Positions 21,640-33,552 of a DNA stretch of 64,000 bases are shown here, piece by piece (within the stretch, counting starts at the first letter, position 1; the number at the start of each line of letters is the position of its first letter). The DNA comes from Lepidodermella squamata. Lineage: Eukaryota; Gastrotricha. Below the pieces are notes generated by a model that did not search any database, was not told the DNA's origin, and saw only the letters and a program-made list of their open reading frames with translations. A program made the translations under genes and the position numbers. The stretch lies in the NCBI GenBank assembly GCA_047495785.1, contig JBLDXI010000021.1, forward strand, positions 1,674,001-1,738,000. Reading direction: 5' to 3'.

Positions 21640-23496
21640 TAATGCCGTACCTACAATGTTAAAAAATAAAAACGATAGAGTCGGGTTTTCTCAAATGCAC
21701 AGGCGCTAGCAGGCAGGTAGAAAACCTCTACATTTTAGTACAGACTCATGAATTGTCGTCAAATGCCTAGTTGATTATTGATACTTATTTCTATATGAGA
21801 CCGTCAGCTAGAAAAGCAATAAAATCTCGAAAAATGGTGCAATGATTCACAATCAAAAAATGCTAGCCACTCTCGGGACATATCGTAAAAAATCTGTTAT
21901 AGCTTTTCTATCGGATAGTCACACATATTTACATTTATAAGGCTCAAACCTCTAATGACACTGGCAAAGGGTCATCGAGAAGCATTGCCCAACATCAAAT
22001 ACCGAGTGGCAGTCGCCAGACATGAAGAAACTTAGGTAGCCGCAATATACTCAGAAAATCGAAGCTGACTGAGCAACTGGAATCATATGCGATAGCGTCT
22101 CCTTAAATTTTTTGATTTTGGGTGCATCATATAATGGTAAAAGTTGATGAGTTAGCCTTGAGCCGACAGCCGACTTAGCCGACTTTGCTTTATGAAAATT
22201 CGCGAGGGCAGTTTTGCCACAATGAAGATCATAGAAGCCCAGAAAAATGAAAATTCATCTTTTAACATGTTTTCATTTCCAACCATCCGCGCCTACAACA
22301 AGGCCTAAAATCTTAACTTAAAATCTCTCTTTAACTTTAATCCAATTTAATCAAGAACTAGTAACGGCTTCTTCATATAACAAATAGATTGAGTGATAAT
22401 TGGATAATTGCTAAGATTCTAGTTAAGAATAAGCTAGTTAAGAATAAGCAATGGAAACAAGCAATAATTGTGATGGGCACTCACTTTCGAACAAGGAAAA
22501 TGTCCTACGCCAAATCAAAATACGAATGCAAGAATGCCCTGAAAAGGGTGGATGTCATTGAAACTTTAACAGCTGCTTATCAACGGCCAATCTACCTATT
22601 GCATACAAAAGTTCACCTTTATAGCCAGCTAGATAGCAATCAAGCTTCTTCACTAGAAGGTACACCCACAGCAAAGGAGAGCAACAAGTTGTTGTTGCGA
22701 TGAACAGAGCGCCGCGGTAAATACTGTGATTTACTTTTTTGACATTATATTAAATACATTTCTTACTAATGCAGCTCTTCATGGGAAAATGTTTTTTTCC
22801 AAGAATTCTAAATCAGCCTTGTAAGTTTTTTAAACCCGCGTGTTTGTTGCGGCGTTGACGAAGTTGTTAGCGGCGTTTTTTGAAGTCGTCATCCGCTTTC
22901 TAATCCCCCATGGAAAAGGTGCGGTCGTTGATTCTGATCACCCCTGTTACGGTTCCTATTGTTTTTGTACTGCGTTTACTAGCTCCTCGGATTATACCTG
23001 TCCTCGCGGTCCCCTGTCCCCTTATTCTCACCATATAGAGGCGTTTGTCAGTTGGCAGGTTCCAGAGATGTTCCGAAGATCAGAAAGAAAGTGGACTGGT
23101 TCAGCCGCCATATGTTATATAAAATTTGATTTATCTATTATTTTATATCATTCCATATGGGAGGTTTCAGCAAGCCGGTTTGCCCGTCTTTGGGGAGTTG
23201 GAATTTTGAAATTTGCAGCTGAATATTCTGCGTTATTACATTCATTGCAAATCGTCATTGTCTCGTAGTTCAATGCAAACACTTATGACTTATTTCAGAT
23301 TCTAAGGTAAGTTTCAGCTCTCAAGTCTTGCATCAAATTAGTTCCGTCCCACAGGGTGCAGGAGCACAGACGGGCGTCCTTGTCAATTCAGCCCCTTTTT
23401 GAGGGAATGCAGCTATGATGTAATGACAAAGGCCGGAATGTAGTCAATTTTTCTTTTCGTATTTAGTATTTATTAACTTCCAATCGTGGAAATGTT
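21640..23496. other. intergenic region without recognisable gene
   Basis: About 1.85 kb between divergent genes. Open frames at 22389-22703 (104 aa) and 22840-23268 (142 aa, partly hydrophobic) were inspected; neither shows a domain, flanking splice sites with family support, or a convincing start. Promoters for the b561 and PH-PTB genes probably lie here. An acceptor-like tcgtatttag ends at 23466, 30 nt before the next ATG. Confidence 0.45.
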
Positions 23497-25529
23497 ATGA
23501 TGGCGTCCTCTAGTGGCGTTGTAAAATGTGGCACCTTGACTCGACAGTCTCTCTCCGGTGTTTGGATTAAAAACGTATTCTGGAGATGGAAAATTTACTG
23601 TGTTTTGAAGGCTGACAATACATTGGAACTTCATGGTAGCAAGAGAAACTTCCAGAGTGGTCAGGAGCCTCGAACGATAATTGATCTCTCAACCGCAATA
23701 TGCATTTGTCCTGCTGAGTAATTTGAATAATATTGAACTATTTGTTAATACGCAATCCTCTTATTGTAGATATATAAGGCCGGCTGCATTCTTGATTCTA
23801 ACTAGCTCAGTTCATATGTGTCTTTCAACAATATCTGTCGCTGATCGTGAGGAATGGATATCATCGCTCACGTCAGCGGCAAAGTCAGCCATGGCGTCAA
23901 GCTCGAATGAGAATGAAGAATCTTTGACTACAGCCCCTGATGGTTCTTTCCAGCGTCAGGTATTCACATTCTGTCTATCCTCAAATTTCTGATTGAAGTT
24001 CTCTGAATTGGTTCATAGGGTGCTCGATCTTCCATGTTTCTTCGCATATGGCCTGTAAACGTACTGCCTTCAACCGTCACGACTTCTATTCAGCTTCACG
24101 GTCGTCATTGGTTTGCGGCCAATAACTCAGAGATTTGCGTTTTACCATATTCTTCTCCAACTAATACCACACTAAGCGTATCGGTATGCAGGCGTCTGAT
24201 TTATTTAAATTGATAAAGATTAAGCGAATCCACAGTTTTCCACTATCCGGTATTGCGCTGGAGTGGGTCAACGAGTCTACTTCGAACTTGGCCGCCAGGC
24301 CAACACAGGCGAGGGAATATTATGGCTGCAGGGTATCAGCTCATCCGCCGCTCAAGATATCAAAACATTCATGTCCGAGTTGTTTACAAAGGTATGAAAT
24401 ATTCAGCCTTGAAAGCCCTCCGGGAATAATTTAAATTATTGTGATTTAGCGCGATGCTGTGACAGACAATAAGAAAACGAAGAAGTCTGATCGTCTTTTA
24501 GCGAATGTCGAAAAGGCTCGTCATAATATGAACAATGGCAACTTAAACCTGCCTGCAGCTTCCAATGAAACCAATATACCGGCAGTCGACGAAGCAGTTA
24601 CCGAGTCAGCTGTTCCGTTGTCCGCTGTTCAACAACCGGATCCGCAGATTGATAAAGCAACCGGCACTTCATTTCCGGATGGGAGCTCGTACTTGGTTAT
24701 GGGACCGCCACCCAAGTCTCAAGGTAAGCAGTCTAGATTATTTGCTCTGATAGCAGAAAATTGAGTTTTCATAGACAAAAAGTCTGGTCAAGTGCCAAGT
24801 GCCGAAGTTCCATCTCACTACGGTCGAACTAACTCGATTGGCACAAAAGAAATGGCTCTCGTCAACCGCGATCAAAGCGCCAAAGGAGATTTTCTTGAAC
24901 TGAACTTCGGTGTCGAACAGGCCCCTACAGGCGCAAATTCAGTGTCAATAGAAAGTTCAACCACAACCCATCACCGTGTAGTTGAATCTTTGCAGTCGAA
25001 AACCGTCGCCCCAAGTGATTTCACATCTTCAGCCATACCGTCAACTAAACCCAAATCGCAGCAACAGCTACAGATAGAAAAGGCATCGAATGGCGGCGAT
25101 TACGTTGTAGTTTGCGCTCCGAAGGGCAAACCTGCTGCCTTGCTTACCAAGACCCAGGAAAACACCACCCCGACTACAATGTCAGTATCGACTGATGAAG
25201 ATTTGGCGCCATTCCTTGCTGAGGAGTTTCAAGAAGACGGCGTTGTTTCTACTTCCGTGTTCAACGAAACTGGAGATTTTATTTTTGACATGGGAAAACC
25301 AGCCCAGCCCAGCGGCTCTACCGTGATTGCCCAACATTCCGGCGGGCCGGTTCAATACGTGAGTCTTCAAATCAACGCAGAAGATCCGACCAGTGCTACA
25401 AAAGCAGAAGTCTTAAAGCACGAGTCATTGAAGAAGAATGAGTCTTCGACATCGCCACAGGTTTCTGGGTCTGTAATTTATGCCGACTTGGACTTTTCTT
25501 CTACGGCGAGCCAGCCTCAAGAGCAGTAG
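23497..25529 (+). CDS. PH-PTB docking protein (insulin receptor substrate/DOK family)
   Basis: Adaptor that links activated receptor tyrosine kinases to SH2 proteins at the plasma membrane. CDS join(23497..23717,23770..23959,24019..24183,24236..24391,24450..24723,24775..25529), 586 aa. Domains: PH (about 7-120; CGTLTRQSL...FWRWKIYCVL ... DREEWISSL) and IRS-type PTB (about 138-240; MFLRIWPVNV, STIRYCAGVGQRVYFELGRQ, NTGEGILWLQ). The C-terminal tail is disordered and holds several tyrosines in SH2-type contexts: SSYLVMGPP, GDYVVVCAP, VQYVSLQI, VIYADLDF. The last resembles the C-terminal YIDLDL site of vertebrate IRS1. Domain spacing is closer to DOK, the tail closer to IRS; I leave the subfamily open. 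RPL8 follows 400 nt downstream. Confidence 0.85.
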
Positions 25530-25904
25530 CTCTCTCGTGTGTTTTCAAGCTTTCATCGTCCTTTTGGCTCGCCTTCACTCGCGTGAATGTCTCGGCGTAA
25601 TACAAAATGTTCTGCTTTGCTGACGAAATTATTTCTTTGAATGTTGTGAGTTCCAATTTGAGGCCTAGCCTGTGTTCACTTGAATTACAAGCATGTTCTG
25701 CTTCTGTGTAGTCCCAGGCGACTTCGACCTACTCGTAGAATGTTGCCGCGTGAAGTATCGGCTCTGCCATAATTGCATCAAAATAATTATTGAAAAAATA
25801 TTTTTGCACGGTATTTTATAAATGAGCCGTCAGATTATACATGTTTTATACAAAACTACCATCTCTTAAATAAAACCATCGACTCAACTTTTCTAATCCA
25901 TTTT

Positions 25905-25906
25905 AG
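25905..25906 (+). promoter_or_regulatory. acceptor-like AG upstream of RPL8
   Basis: Pyrimidine-rich ttttctaatccattttag ends 23 nt before the RPL8 ATG. It is either a 5'-UTR intron acceptor or a trans-splice site. Confidence 0.45.
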
Positions 25907-25929
25907 GTTCAGTTTTTAATTGAACAAAC

Positions 25930-26774
25930 ATGGGTCGCGTTATTCGTGCTCAGCGTAAGGGTGCAGGCTCCGTTTTCAAGGCGCACACCAAGCATCGCAA
26001 AGGAGCTCCTCGGATGCGCAACGCTGACTTCGCTGAGCGCCACGGCTACATTCGTGGTGTCATTAGGGTATGATTGTAATTGTCTTCTATAGTGTTGTTG
26101 TATTATTTCTTCGCTCATAGGAAATCATTCACGACCCAGGTCGTGGCGCCCCCCTCGCCAAGGTCGTCTTCCGCGACCCGTATCGGTACAAGCTGCGTTC
26201 AGAGCTGTTCGTCTGCGCTGAGGGTATGCACACCGGCCAGTTTGTCTACTGCGGCAAGAAGGCTGCGCTGCAGGTTGGCAACATCCTGCCTCTTTCGGTC
26301 ATGCCTGAAGGTACCATCGTCTGCTGCGTTGAAGAGAAATCGGGCGACCGAGGACGTCTTGCGCGTGCCAGCGGCAACTATGCGACAATTGTTGCGCATA
26401 ACGCCGACACCGGCCGAACCCGTGTGCGTCTTCCCTCTGGTGCAAAGAAGGTGCTCTGCTCAGCTAACCGCGCCATGGTTGGCGTCGTCGCTGGCGGTGG
26501 TCGTATCGACAAGCCGATCCTGAAGGCCGGTCGTGCTCACTACAAGTACAAGGCTAAGCGCAACTGCTGGCCTCGCGTCCGTGGTGTGGCTATGAACCCC
26601 GTCGACCATCCGTTCGGTGGTGGTAACCATCAGCACATCGGCAAGCCCTCGACTGTCCGCCGCGACGCCTCGCACGGTCGCAAGGTCGGTCTCATCGCTG
26701 CCCGCCGTACAGGCAAGCTGCGCGGTACTAAGAAGATTGCTGCCGAAGCCGCGGAATCACGCGCCGCCGTCTAA
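25930..26774 (+). CDS. RPL8: 60S ribosomal protein L8 (uL2)
   Basis: Core protein of the large ribosomal subunit near the peptidyl-transferase centre. CDS join(25930..26067,26121..26774), 263 aa (human 257). [25 protein letters not shown] and [21 protein letters not shown] are essentially invariant in the family, including the conserved His near the active centre. The C-terminus has a slightly longer Ala/Glu tail. Codon choice is markedly C-rich at third positions compared with neighbours, as expected for a highly expressed gene. AATAAA at 26836-26841 follows the stop. Confidence 0.97.
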
Positions 26775-27437
26775 ATCTTTATTCCACTGCTGGTGTTTAC
26801 ACATGCGTTGTAGTTTGGCGAGAAGGAAAGAGCGATTAATAAAACTGAAAGCCGAAATACCAACCAACATGCGTCTTTTTGTGAAGCATTTCTAACATTT
26901 TATTAGCCTCGATCGTTTCAAGCGATTACTGTTCACTCATTAGGACGATCGTATCTAAGTTTCCTACACCAGCTGTTTCTCGGCGGATGTTAGCGTTACT
27001 AAAAAGTCGCGTACATTTACTGCACATTTAGACCAGCACAGGTGATTGTGAAAAGTTCAAATAATAGAGCGAGAATAACAGCAAGAATATAAAAGTAACT
27101 GAATTGAGCGAGACATATTTTTGAGAAAGAATCAAGTGATAATTCTATGCCGTTATCTTCGTTGAATTACTCGAATTTAGCACCCCGCTAATGACGTACC
27201 GATTACCGCCGAGTAGAAATTGTTATAATCTTCAGCGGCAAAGCTCTATTTTCAATGCCTTCGCCAACCCAGATCACATCAGGCAATTAAATTTTGTCAT
27301 CATTTGCCTTTTCAAGTGAATTAGTAAAAATGGCTAGTTGAAGACATGCTTAATTCAATAGCGTACCTATTTGAAAGGATGCTTTATTCGAAATTCAATG
27401 AAAACAAGAATCAAAGAAGTATAAAATGTATCACGTG
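26775..27437. other. convergent intergenic region between RPL8 and SLC49-like gene 1
   Basis: About 660 bp where two genes converge; it should contain both 3' UTRs. No additional gene or repeat was recognised. Confidence 0.5.
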
Positions 27438-29241
27438 TCAATTTGGAATAACAAGTTGGTCACTGTGATAAGCCAAGTTGCTATGACCTTGGCTTCTTGT
27501 GGTTTCCTCATTGGCAGGATCACGTCGGGAAATACTCTCCGCCGCTCGACGGCGATATGGGCATTTGTAGAAAATGACAGCAGCTATGCAGGTCACTGTG
27601 GCGACGGAGGACATCAAGATCGCACCATCTTTAATCAGTTCTGTAAATGGATTTCACGTTTGCTAGGATGACTAGTCTTACCCGTAAAATCCGCGGCCGA
27701 TCCACCTTGCAAAGAATCTGCTGAACATGTGCCATATATATCCGCCGTAGGTTTGGAGATCGACTGAAGAACAATGATCAAAATCGCAGATAGCACGTTA
27801 CTAATAAAACATGAAAAGATATTGTTATATGTAGTCTCTCTTCCATCAGTCATACCCTAGAATTACAAGAAAACCCGTTGATGTAGCTTCACCCACTGGA
27901 TATGCCGTTTCGACGGCCAGTTCCAAGGAGAGCGGATATTGCCCAAAGCCAAATATTCCAAGGAAGCCTATTACGAATCCTGGGCCAACCTCGCTGAAAG
28001 GCGAGCCAAGTACCTAAGAGGAATTGCTCTAAAAATCTTGAATGTATGAGAAATTATTCTTACGATAACAAAGCAGGCTAAACTAAGTGCTGCCAGAAGC
28101 AGGTAAATTTTAACGATTTCTTGAAGGCAGCCTGTTCGATCTGCGATAACACTGGTTATAAGCGATGAAATCAGTCCAAGCCCGATCATCAATGCTATTA
28201 TCATTCCAGAATAAACATCGGTGTATCCTGAGAAAGGCTAATTAATTGGGATAGACTATTTCAGGACGAAACCTCACCTCTGGGACATAGCATTTGCGTC
28301 GATAGAGCAGTTATCGCAGTGACGATGCCGAAACCCAAACCGCAGCAGATGGAGAGGAAAAGGAACATTTTATTTCGAAAAATTGATCCCAGCTCAGAAC
28401 AGAAAGGCTTAGATACAACTACCGCACTGTTCGATGGTGGTATGAGGGGCTTCGAGCGGTTCAACGAGAATATCATGGCAACAAGCGCAATAACTGCTGG
28501 AACCGTGTAGACAATAAGTAGTAACAGCATATCTTCAGGTTCCTTCAAAATCTGAGGCGAGAGAAGCGCACTGATCAAAATTCCCAATGCGTTAGCTGTT
28601 AATTATATTGGTTGTATTTTTCATTATATTGTCAAGTTTGACTTGAGGACATACCCATCGAACTAATAGTTGTAGCAAGGGTGCGTTGAGTTTCGGGAAA
28701 CCAATCTTGGGCGATTTTAGCCGGTGCCGCCATCGCAAAAGGCTGTGCCAGTCCCGCTATGCTTTGGCCTACCATCAACAGAGGGAAACGAGCACTCATA
28801 GGCACAACAGACGTCGCAGATATCAATCGGAACGCAGCACCGATTCCATTGCACAATGCCGCCAAGTTCAGCTAAAAACTTTCGATAGGTATACATAACT
28901 TGCCCCTTTTTCGCATTAATTCATACTGATAATCTCATGCCAACATGGTCCAGGGACCACATGGATAGAAATCCTATCGGAAGAGCTAGTATCAGGTACA
29001 CTTCTGACAGCATATTGACATCGGCGAACGATACGTTGTAATACTTGTGCGTTAGTCCTGCGACAGCAGAAAACGAATTCCATACCTGCGGTAATACGGT
29101 TAACCTAGATGGTAGTTATACGATATAAAAAATATAAACCATTGAATTGCTCGCATTGAGAAGAGTAGCCGCTATCAGGATGAACCATCGTCTGGTGTAC
29201 AAAATATGGCTAACGCCGTTATTGTTCAGTAAACTCGGCAT
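27438..29241 (-). CDS. SLC49-family (FLVCR/MFSD7-like) transporter, copy 1
   Basis: Twelve-helix major facilitator protein of the SLC49 group (haem, choline or related small-molecule transport in vertebrates; substrate here unknown). These are host transporters; the family name comes from a virus that uses one as receptor. CDS complement(join(27438..27640,27682..27800,27856..28013,28064..28227,28278..28595,28655..28871,28927..29085,29140..29241)), 479 aa. Landmarks: TRRWFIL, WNSFSAVAGL, WSLDHVGMR, APAKIAQDWFPETQRTLATT, ELAVETAYPVGEATSTGFL. It lies 241 nt downstream of a tandem paralogue (29483-31406) and shares its exon blocks. Acceptor-like tttgttttag (AG at 29264-29265) lies 22 nt before the ATG. 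Confidence 0.85.
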
Positions 29242-29482
29242 CAATAATTAATTTTCATCAAATCTAAAACAAATTTATTGTCGTTGGTAAGTAAACACTT
29301 ACATGAAACAGTCAAAATATAAACGTAGAAAAACCAAATCAAACGACCCAGTTTCGTGTTAATACAACCAATATAAAGCTTTTAAAGATATAAAATGAAA
29401 CGCCAAAAATGTTCAAATGAGCTTATTTGAGAAATATGAGTGAAGTCAAAACCAGAGGAGCCAGCTGAGTAAATATTGCCTA

Positions 29483-31406
29483 TCAGATAACATTTGGCAA
29501 GGGCTGCTGCAGTTGATCGTCCAACATGATTGTTTCGGTTGCCGTTCGGGTTATTGCTGGTTTCTTCTTCTTCTCAAATTCCATTCGTTTATATGGACAT
29601 TTGTAAAAGGCGATTAAACTCAAAAATAGCAAACAGCCCATAGATGCCAGAAAGATATTCCCATCTAATAGAAAAATTTAAACTGTAGCTGAATTTCTAC
29701 AAATTTAGCCAGATATTTACACAAATAATTTTTAGCTGCACTTCCTCCGAGAGAATCGGCGGAACATGTTCCGTACCAGTCTTCAGCTTCAACGCCAGTT
29801 TCTTGATACAGCAAGATGAAAACAGCTGCAAACAGTTGTCCCAAAATCACCATCAAACCGGTTGAAGTAGCTTCTGGTACAGGGAAGGTGGTTTCAACGG
29901 CAAGTTCCAAACTAATGGCGTACAAGCCAAAGCCGAAAAATCCGAATGCCGCAAGTATAAAGCCAAGAACATATGGGGTATATGGCTGAGCCGCTATCTA
30001 AACAGAATTCATATAGGTAATGTATCCGAACTGAAATGAATCTTACTATCAAGAAAATGCAGGCGAAAATACAACAAAGTCCAGCAAAAATTTTCATGAC
30101 TTCCTCGAAAAGCTTCGTTTTGTCTACGATGATGCCAGCTATAATCGATCCGACAAAGCCACAACCAATTATCAATACCACTCCGATTCCAGCGTAATTG
30201 TCATCATAGCCTTTTGGTTTGATAAAAAAATCCTCAGGTCAAACAAATCTATTCATTAGCCTACCGAAGGGACACAGAATTTGAGCGAGCAGGGCAACAA
30301 GCAGGGTAAAAATTCCCATAGCAACAGCGAAAACAATTAGCAAAACCAAAAACATTTTGTTGCGTACGGCCTGTTTCAAAAATGGTTGGTCTTGAATGGT
30401 GAAAATATACATTTTAAAGCATCGTAAAACCTCGCAAAATCCAGCTTTGAAAGACAAGGATTGATGCACAGCGCTAGCCGATGGTGGGGACACCGGCTTG
30501 GACACATAAAACGATGGAATTGCCATAGCTGTGGCCAAAACTGCGCTAGCTCCATATAATATCATCAGGTTCAGCATGGTCGAAGAATCCAGAAGCACAG
30601 GTGAAATAATAGCGGCCAACATAATACCCAAAGGGTTGGCTGAAAACTTGAATGTAGAGTCATGTACCAACACAAGGCGTTCTAACCCAAAGTTCCAACT
30701 GTGCAAGCAATCGTGCGTTGGGATTCCGGAAACCAAAATTGGGCGCATTTTGGAGGCAAAAACATGAAGAATGCCTGACATAATCAATAAAAGCTAAGAT
30801 TTAAAGCTGAGGCAACAATCATTCTTGTACCTGTGCCACTCCTGAAATGCACTGGCCTGTCATTAACAGCGGGAACCGGGATTCCATAGCAATATTTGGC
30901 ACAGCGCTTATCACTCGAATTAAACCGCCAACCAAGTTGAATAAACTAGCTGCAATAACCTGAAATTGTAAATCTTCAACTTCAGAAAATGTAGAACATT
31001 AACCTGAGTAAATATACCGATTTGCCAACATCATAACTGTCGATAGACCACATAGCGAAGAAACCGACGGGGATCGTGATGACAGCAAACACAATAGACA
31101 ATAAGTTCACTTCATCGAATCCAATTTTATAAAACAATGCTGTCTTGCTTGCAATAGACGCAAAAGAATTCCAAATCTGTTCAAATTAAATTGCTTCAAT
31201 GCTTCTACTGCATTTAAACGCTTCACCATTGCATTCGAAATATTCAGTAAGAATAGTGATCCGACTATGAAGTATCGCCGGCGATACAATACGATGTCCT
31301 CTCGTTCTCCTTGTGGCACTGCGTCAACAGCATTCATACTGCAACGCTCGCTCAAAACGCGTAAAGCAGAACAATGAGCTTCTGCTTCTGCTTCATGTTT
31401 CTTCAT
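29483..31406 (-). CDS. SLC49-family (FLVCR/MFSD7-like) transporter, copy 2
   Basis: Paralogue of copy 1. CDS complement(join(29483..29664,29721..29997,30047..30210,30265..30370,30431..30639,30687..30774,30831..30959,31018..31176,31227..31406)), 497 aa. Landmarks: YRRRYFIVGSLFLLNISNAM, IWNSFASIASK, PPKCAQFWFPESQRTIACT, ELAVETTFPVPEATSTGLM. A 60-nt in-frame, stop-free segment (30371-30430) is called an intron because it has GT...CAG ends and its removal restores the copy-1 spacing. The start is taken at 31406; an in-frame frame continues upstream to an acceptor-like AG at 31437-31438, and no earlier ATG is present. The C-terminal donor at 29720 (GTAAAT) is less certain. Confidence 0.82.
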
Positions 31407-32007
31407 ACAAGAGGCAGGTATTACATGCAGTAACACCTAAATTTCGTCCGGCAAAAATACAATTGTTAATGATTAAATTGCTAAATTTCATTCCTAGAAA
31501 GTCAACGGCTACAAATGACGAGTCGAGATGTCACACAAAAATGGAAACAGATGAATTCACAATTGCCAGTTGATATTGCTGGTCCAAGCTGGTTCTTTAT
31601 GCGCGAAATTGTTACACGTGGTGTAGGTCTCCTATTCTTCCTGGCTTCCAGATAAATTCGCTGTGCTGGTCAAATGGTTTGACTTTAAATATTTATCATT
31701 ACCTTTATCATAGTTTTTCTCCAATTAACAAAAATAATGACAGCTGGAAGAGACAATGAGACTCTGATGGCAGTGCTTGACCTTGATAGTAAGAGTGGTT
31801 TCCATCTGAGTAGCCAGTAGCCAGCATTTACTTCGGACCCGAAGGCAACTGCCTTACTTTCCCAATGGATGATCATGATCCGGCCCTTATCCGCATCTCT
31901 TGGTAGCTCGAGCCAGCTAGTGTGACTTCTGTTTCCATTTTGTGTGACACCTCGATTTCTGTAGTCCAAATAGTCCGATTTAGATATGTTATTTGCAGAG
32001 ATAGTGA
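31407..32007. other. intergenic, no gene recognised
   Basis: About 600 bp upstream of SLC49 copy 2; it should carry that gene's promoter. No supported coding sequence was found. Confidence 0.45.
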
Positions 32008-32011
32008 CAAA

Positions 32012-32662
32012 CCACTCTCAGAGGATCTACTCTGAGAGCTATTTACTCTCGGAGTAGCTACTCTAAGAGTAGATACTCTCAGAGGTAGTTTTAACTGGGA
32101 AGCTACTATGAGAGGAGTCACTGTTACAGGGACTACCGGCTACCAATGATTATCTTCGTTCAACAATTGGAGTAAAGTGCATGACATTGGATGTTACAGA
32201 CAATGTTGGATGTAGGCTGCCCTTTGGCTTTTTAAGGTGTCCTGTGATGGGCCAGTTATTTGTATTGACAGGCAAATGATCAATTAACCTATGATTTTAT
32301 TGTTCTTAAGAAGTTGATTATGAATAAAAATATATAAACTAGACTCTTCTCCGCGCCCAATAGTCTTAGAGGAATATAATTTTTTGATAGAAAATGCGAA
32401 TTCAAAAGTGTCGAAGTTTTGTTACCGAATTTTAAAACCTTGTTGAATTTGTCGACGGTTACTCTGGGAGGAGTAGTTCCTCTGGGATGAGTAGTTCCTC
32501 TGGGAGTAGCTCTTTAGACAGCACCTACCCTGAGAGCAACTGCTATAGGAGTAGCTACTCTCAGAGTAACAAACCTAAACAGGTATCTACTATAGGAGGA
32601 AAGGCCTTCCACTCCGGGAGTAGGCTACTTTCAGAGTAGGATACTCTTAGAGTAGCTCTCGG
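32012..32662. repeat. two clusters of palindromic GAGTAGCTACTC/ACTCTCAGAGT-type repeats
   Basis: Cluster one (about 32012-32092) and cluster two (about 32460-32662) consist of degenerate units such as gagtagctactct, actctcagagtag and tctgggagtag, many of them self-complementary. Units are not in a strict head-to-tail period. The roughly 370 bp between clusters is ordinary AT-rich sequence. Confidence 0.7.
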
Positions 32663-32670
32663 ATCACGAA

Positions 32671-32746
32671 ATACCATTCAGTACCATTGGTAATGGTATT
32701 GGTAATTGGTAATTACTATTGGTAATGTCCATCAATTACCAAATGG
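32671..32746. repeat. short-period TACCATTGGTAAT-type repeat
   Basis: About 75 bp made of permutations of ggtaat and its complement attacc, giving several small palindromes. It looks like simple-sequence expansion next to the GAGTA repeat clusters. Confidence 0.7.
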
Positions 32747-33552
32747 CTGCCTACTTCGAGTAAGCCTTGCTTTGGCAGTAAACACTAACCCTAACACATA
32801 CCTAGTTAATGAGGCAAATGACCTGACTCGAGTCCGCAAAAAACTCTGGAAAATAACCAATTAAGCCGGGCAAAATCGTACCGAGGTTTACTTCGAGCTA
32901 GAGGAAGTCCAACGGGAAGTCGGGCAAACCGGATTTCAGACGAGCCCGCGCAACAGGATAGCGCCATTAGTTCTGATATATATTATACAATTTTATGAAT
33001 AAAATATTTTAATGCGCGAAAATTGATAATTGCAAGTGCGTTACATGTTGCTATTGACAACATGCGAAGCTTGCCCCAGTTTTCACGCAACAGCAAAATC
33101 TAAGACGAGATCATCGAATCACGTGACTAATGACTCGGTGAATCTGTGATTGACGAGGCTCATCTCGCTGGAATTAGAAAACTTACGCTTAAGCTGGACT
33201 TCTTCTCTATCCATCTTATTTGAGCTTATTGTGCCATCGACCCATGTGAAACATCGCCACCTCGATGACTCGGGTTCTAATTCTTTTGCTTGTGCCTAGG
33301 TATATTTTCAGGAAACTGTCGACTGGGCTTATAAATAAACACATTCATACATCAAAACCCGGAAAACTGACGGCATCGCTTGCTCTATTAGGAGGACTAC
33401 CCATATTAATTATGCTCTATTCGCTATTATCATTATCATTTCTCATCTGTCATCTGTGCGTTCTCATACATTGAAAGGATCTTAATTTAAGCAATTCGCT
33501 ACTTGGATCATTGAACAATCATTGAATGAAAGATCATTGAACGAACGATCAA
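32747..33552. other. intergenic, no gene recognised
   Basis: About 800 bp upstream of the Gly-rich gene. The segment 33480-33552 has several attgaa/gaacga repeats just before the ATG. Promoter elements could not be identified. Confidence 0.4.

Noticed and set aside
22840-23268. 142-aa plus-strand frame in the 22.8-kb region
   Set aside because: Starts from a non-ATG codon, has no recognisable domain, no family-supported splice sites, and alternative frames through the same DNA look equally plausible.
24186-24434. Plus-strand frame beginning at an ATG in the PH-PTB gene
   Set aside because: It spans an intron (24184-24235) and reads the PTB domain in the wrong frame; the correct frame gives VYFELGRQ and NTGEGILWLQ.
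27438-31406. Virus-derived sequence suggested by the FLVCR family name
   Set aside because: The family consists of cellular transporters named after a retroviral receptor function; nothing viral is encoded here.
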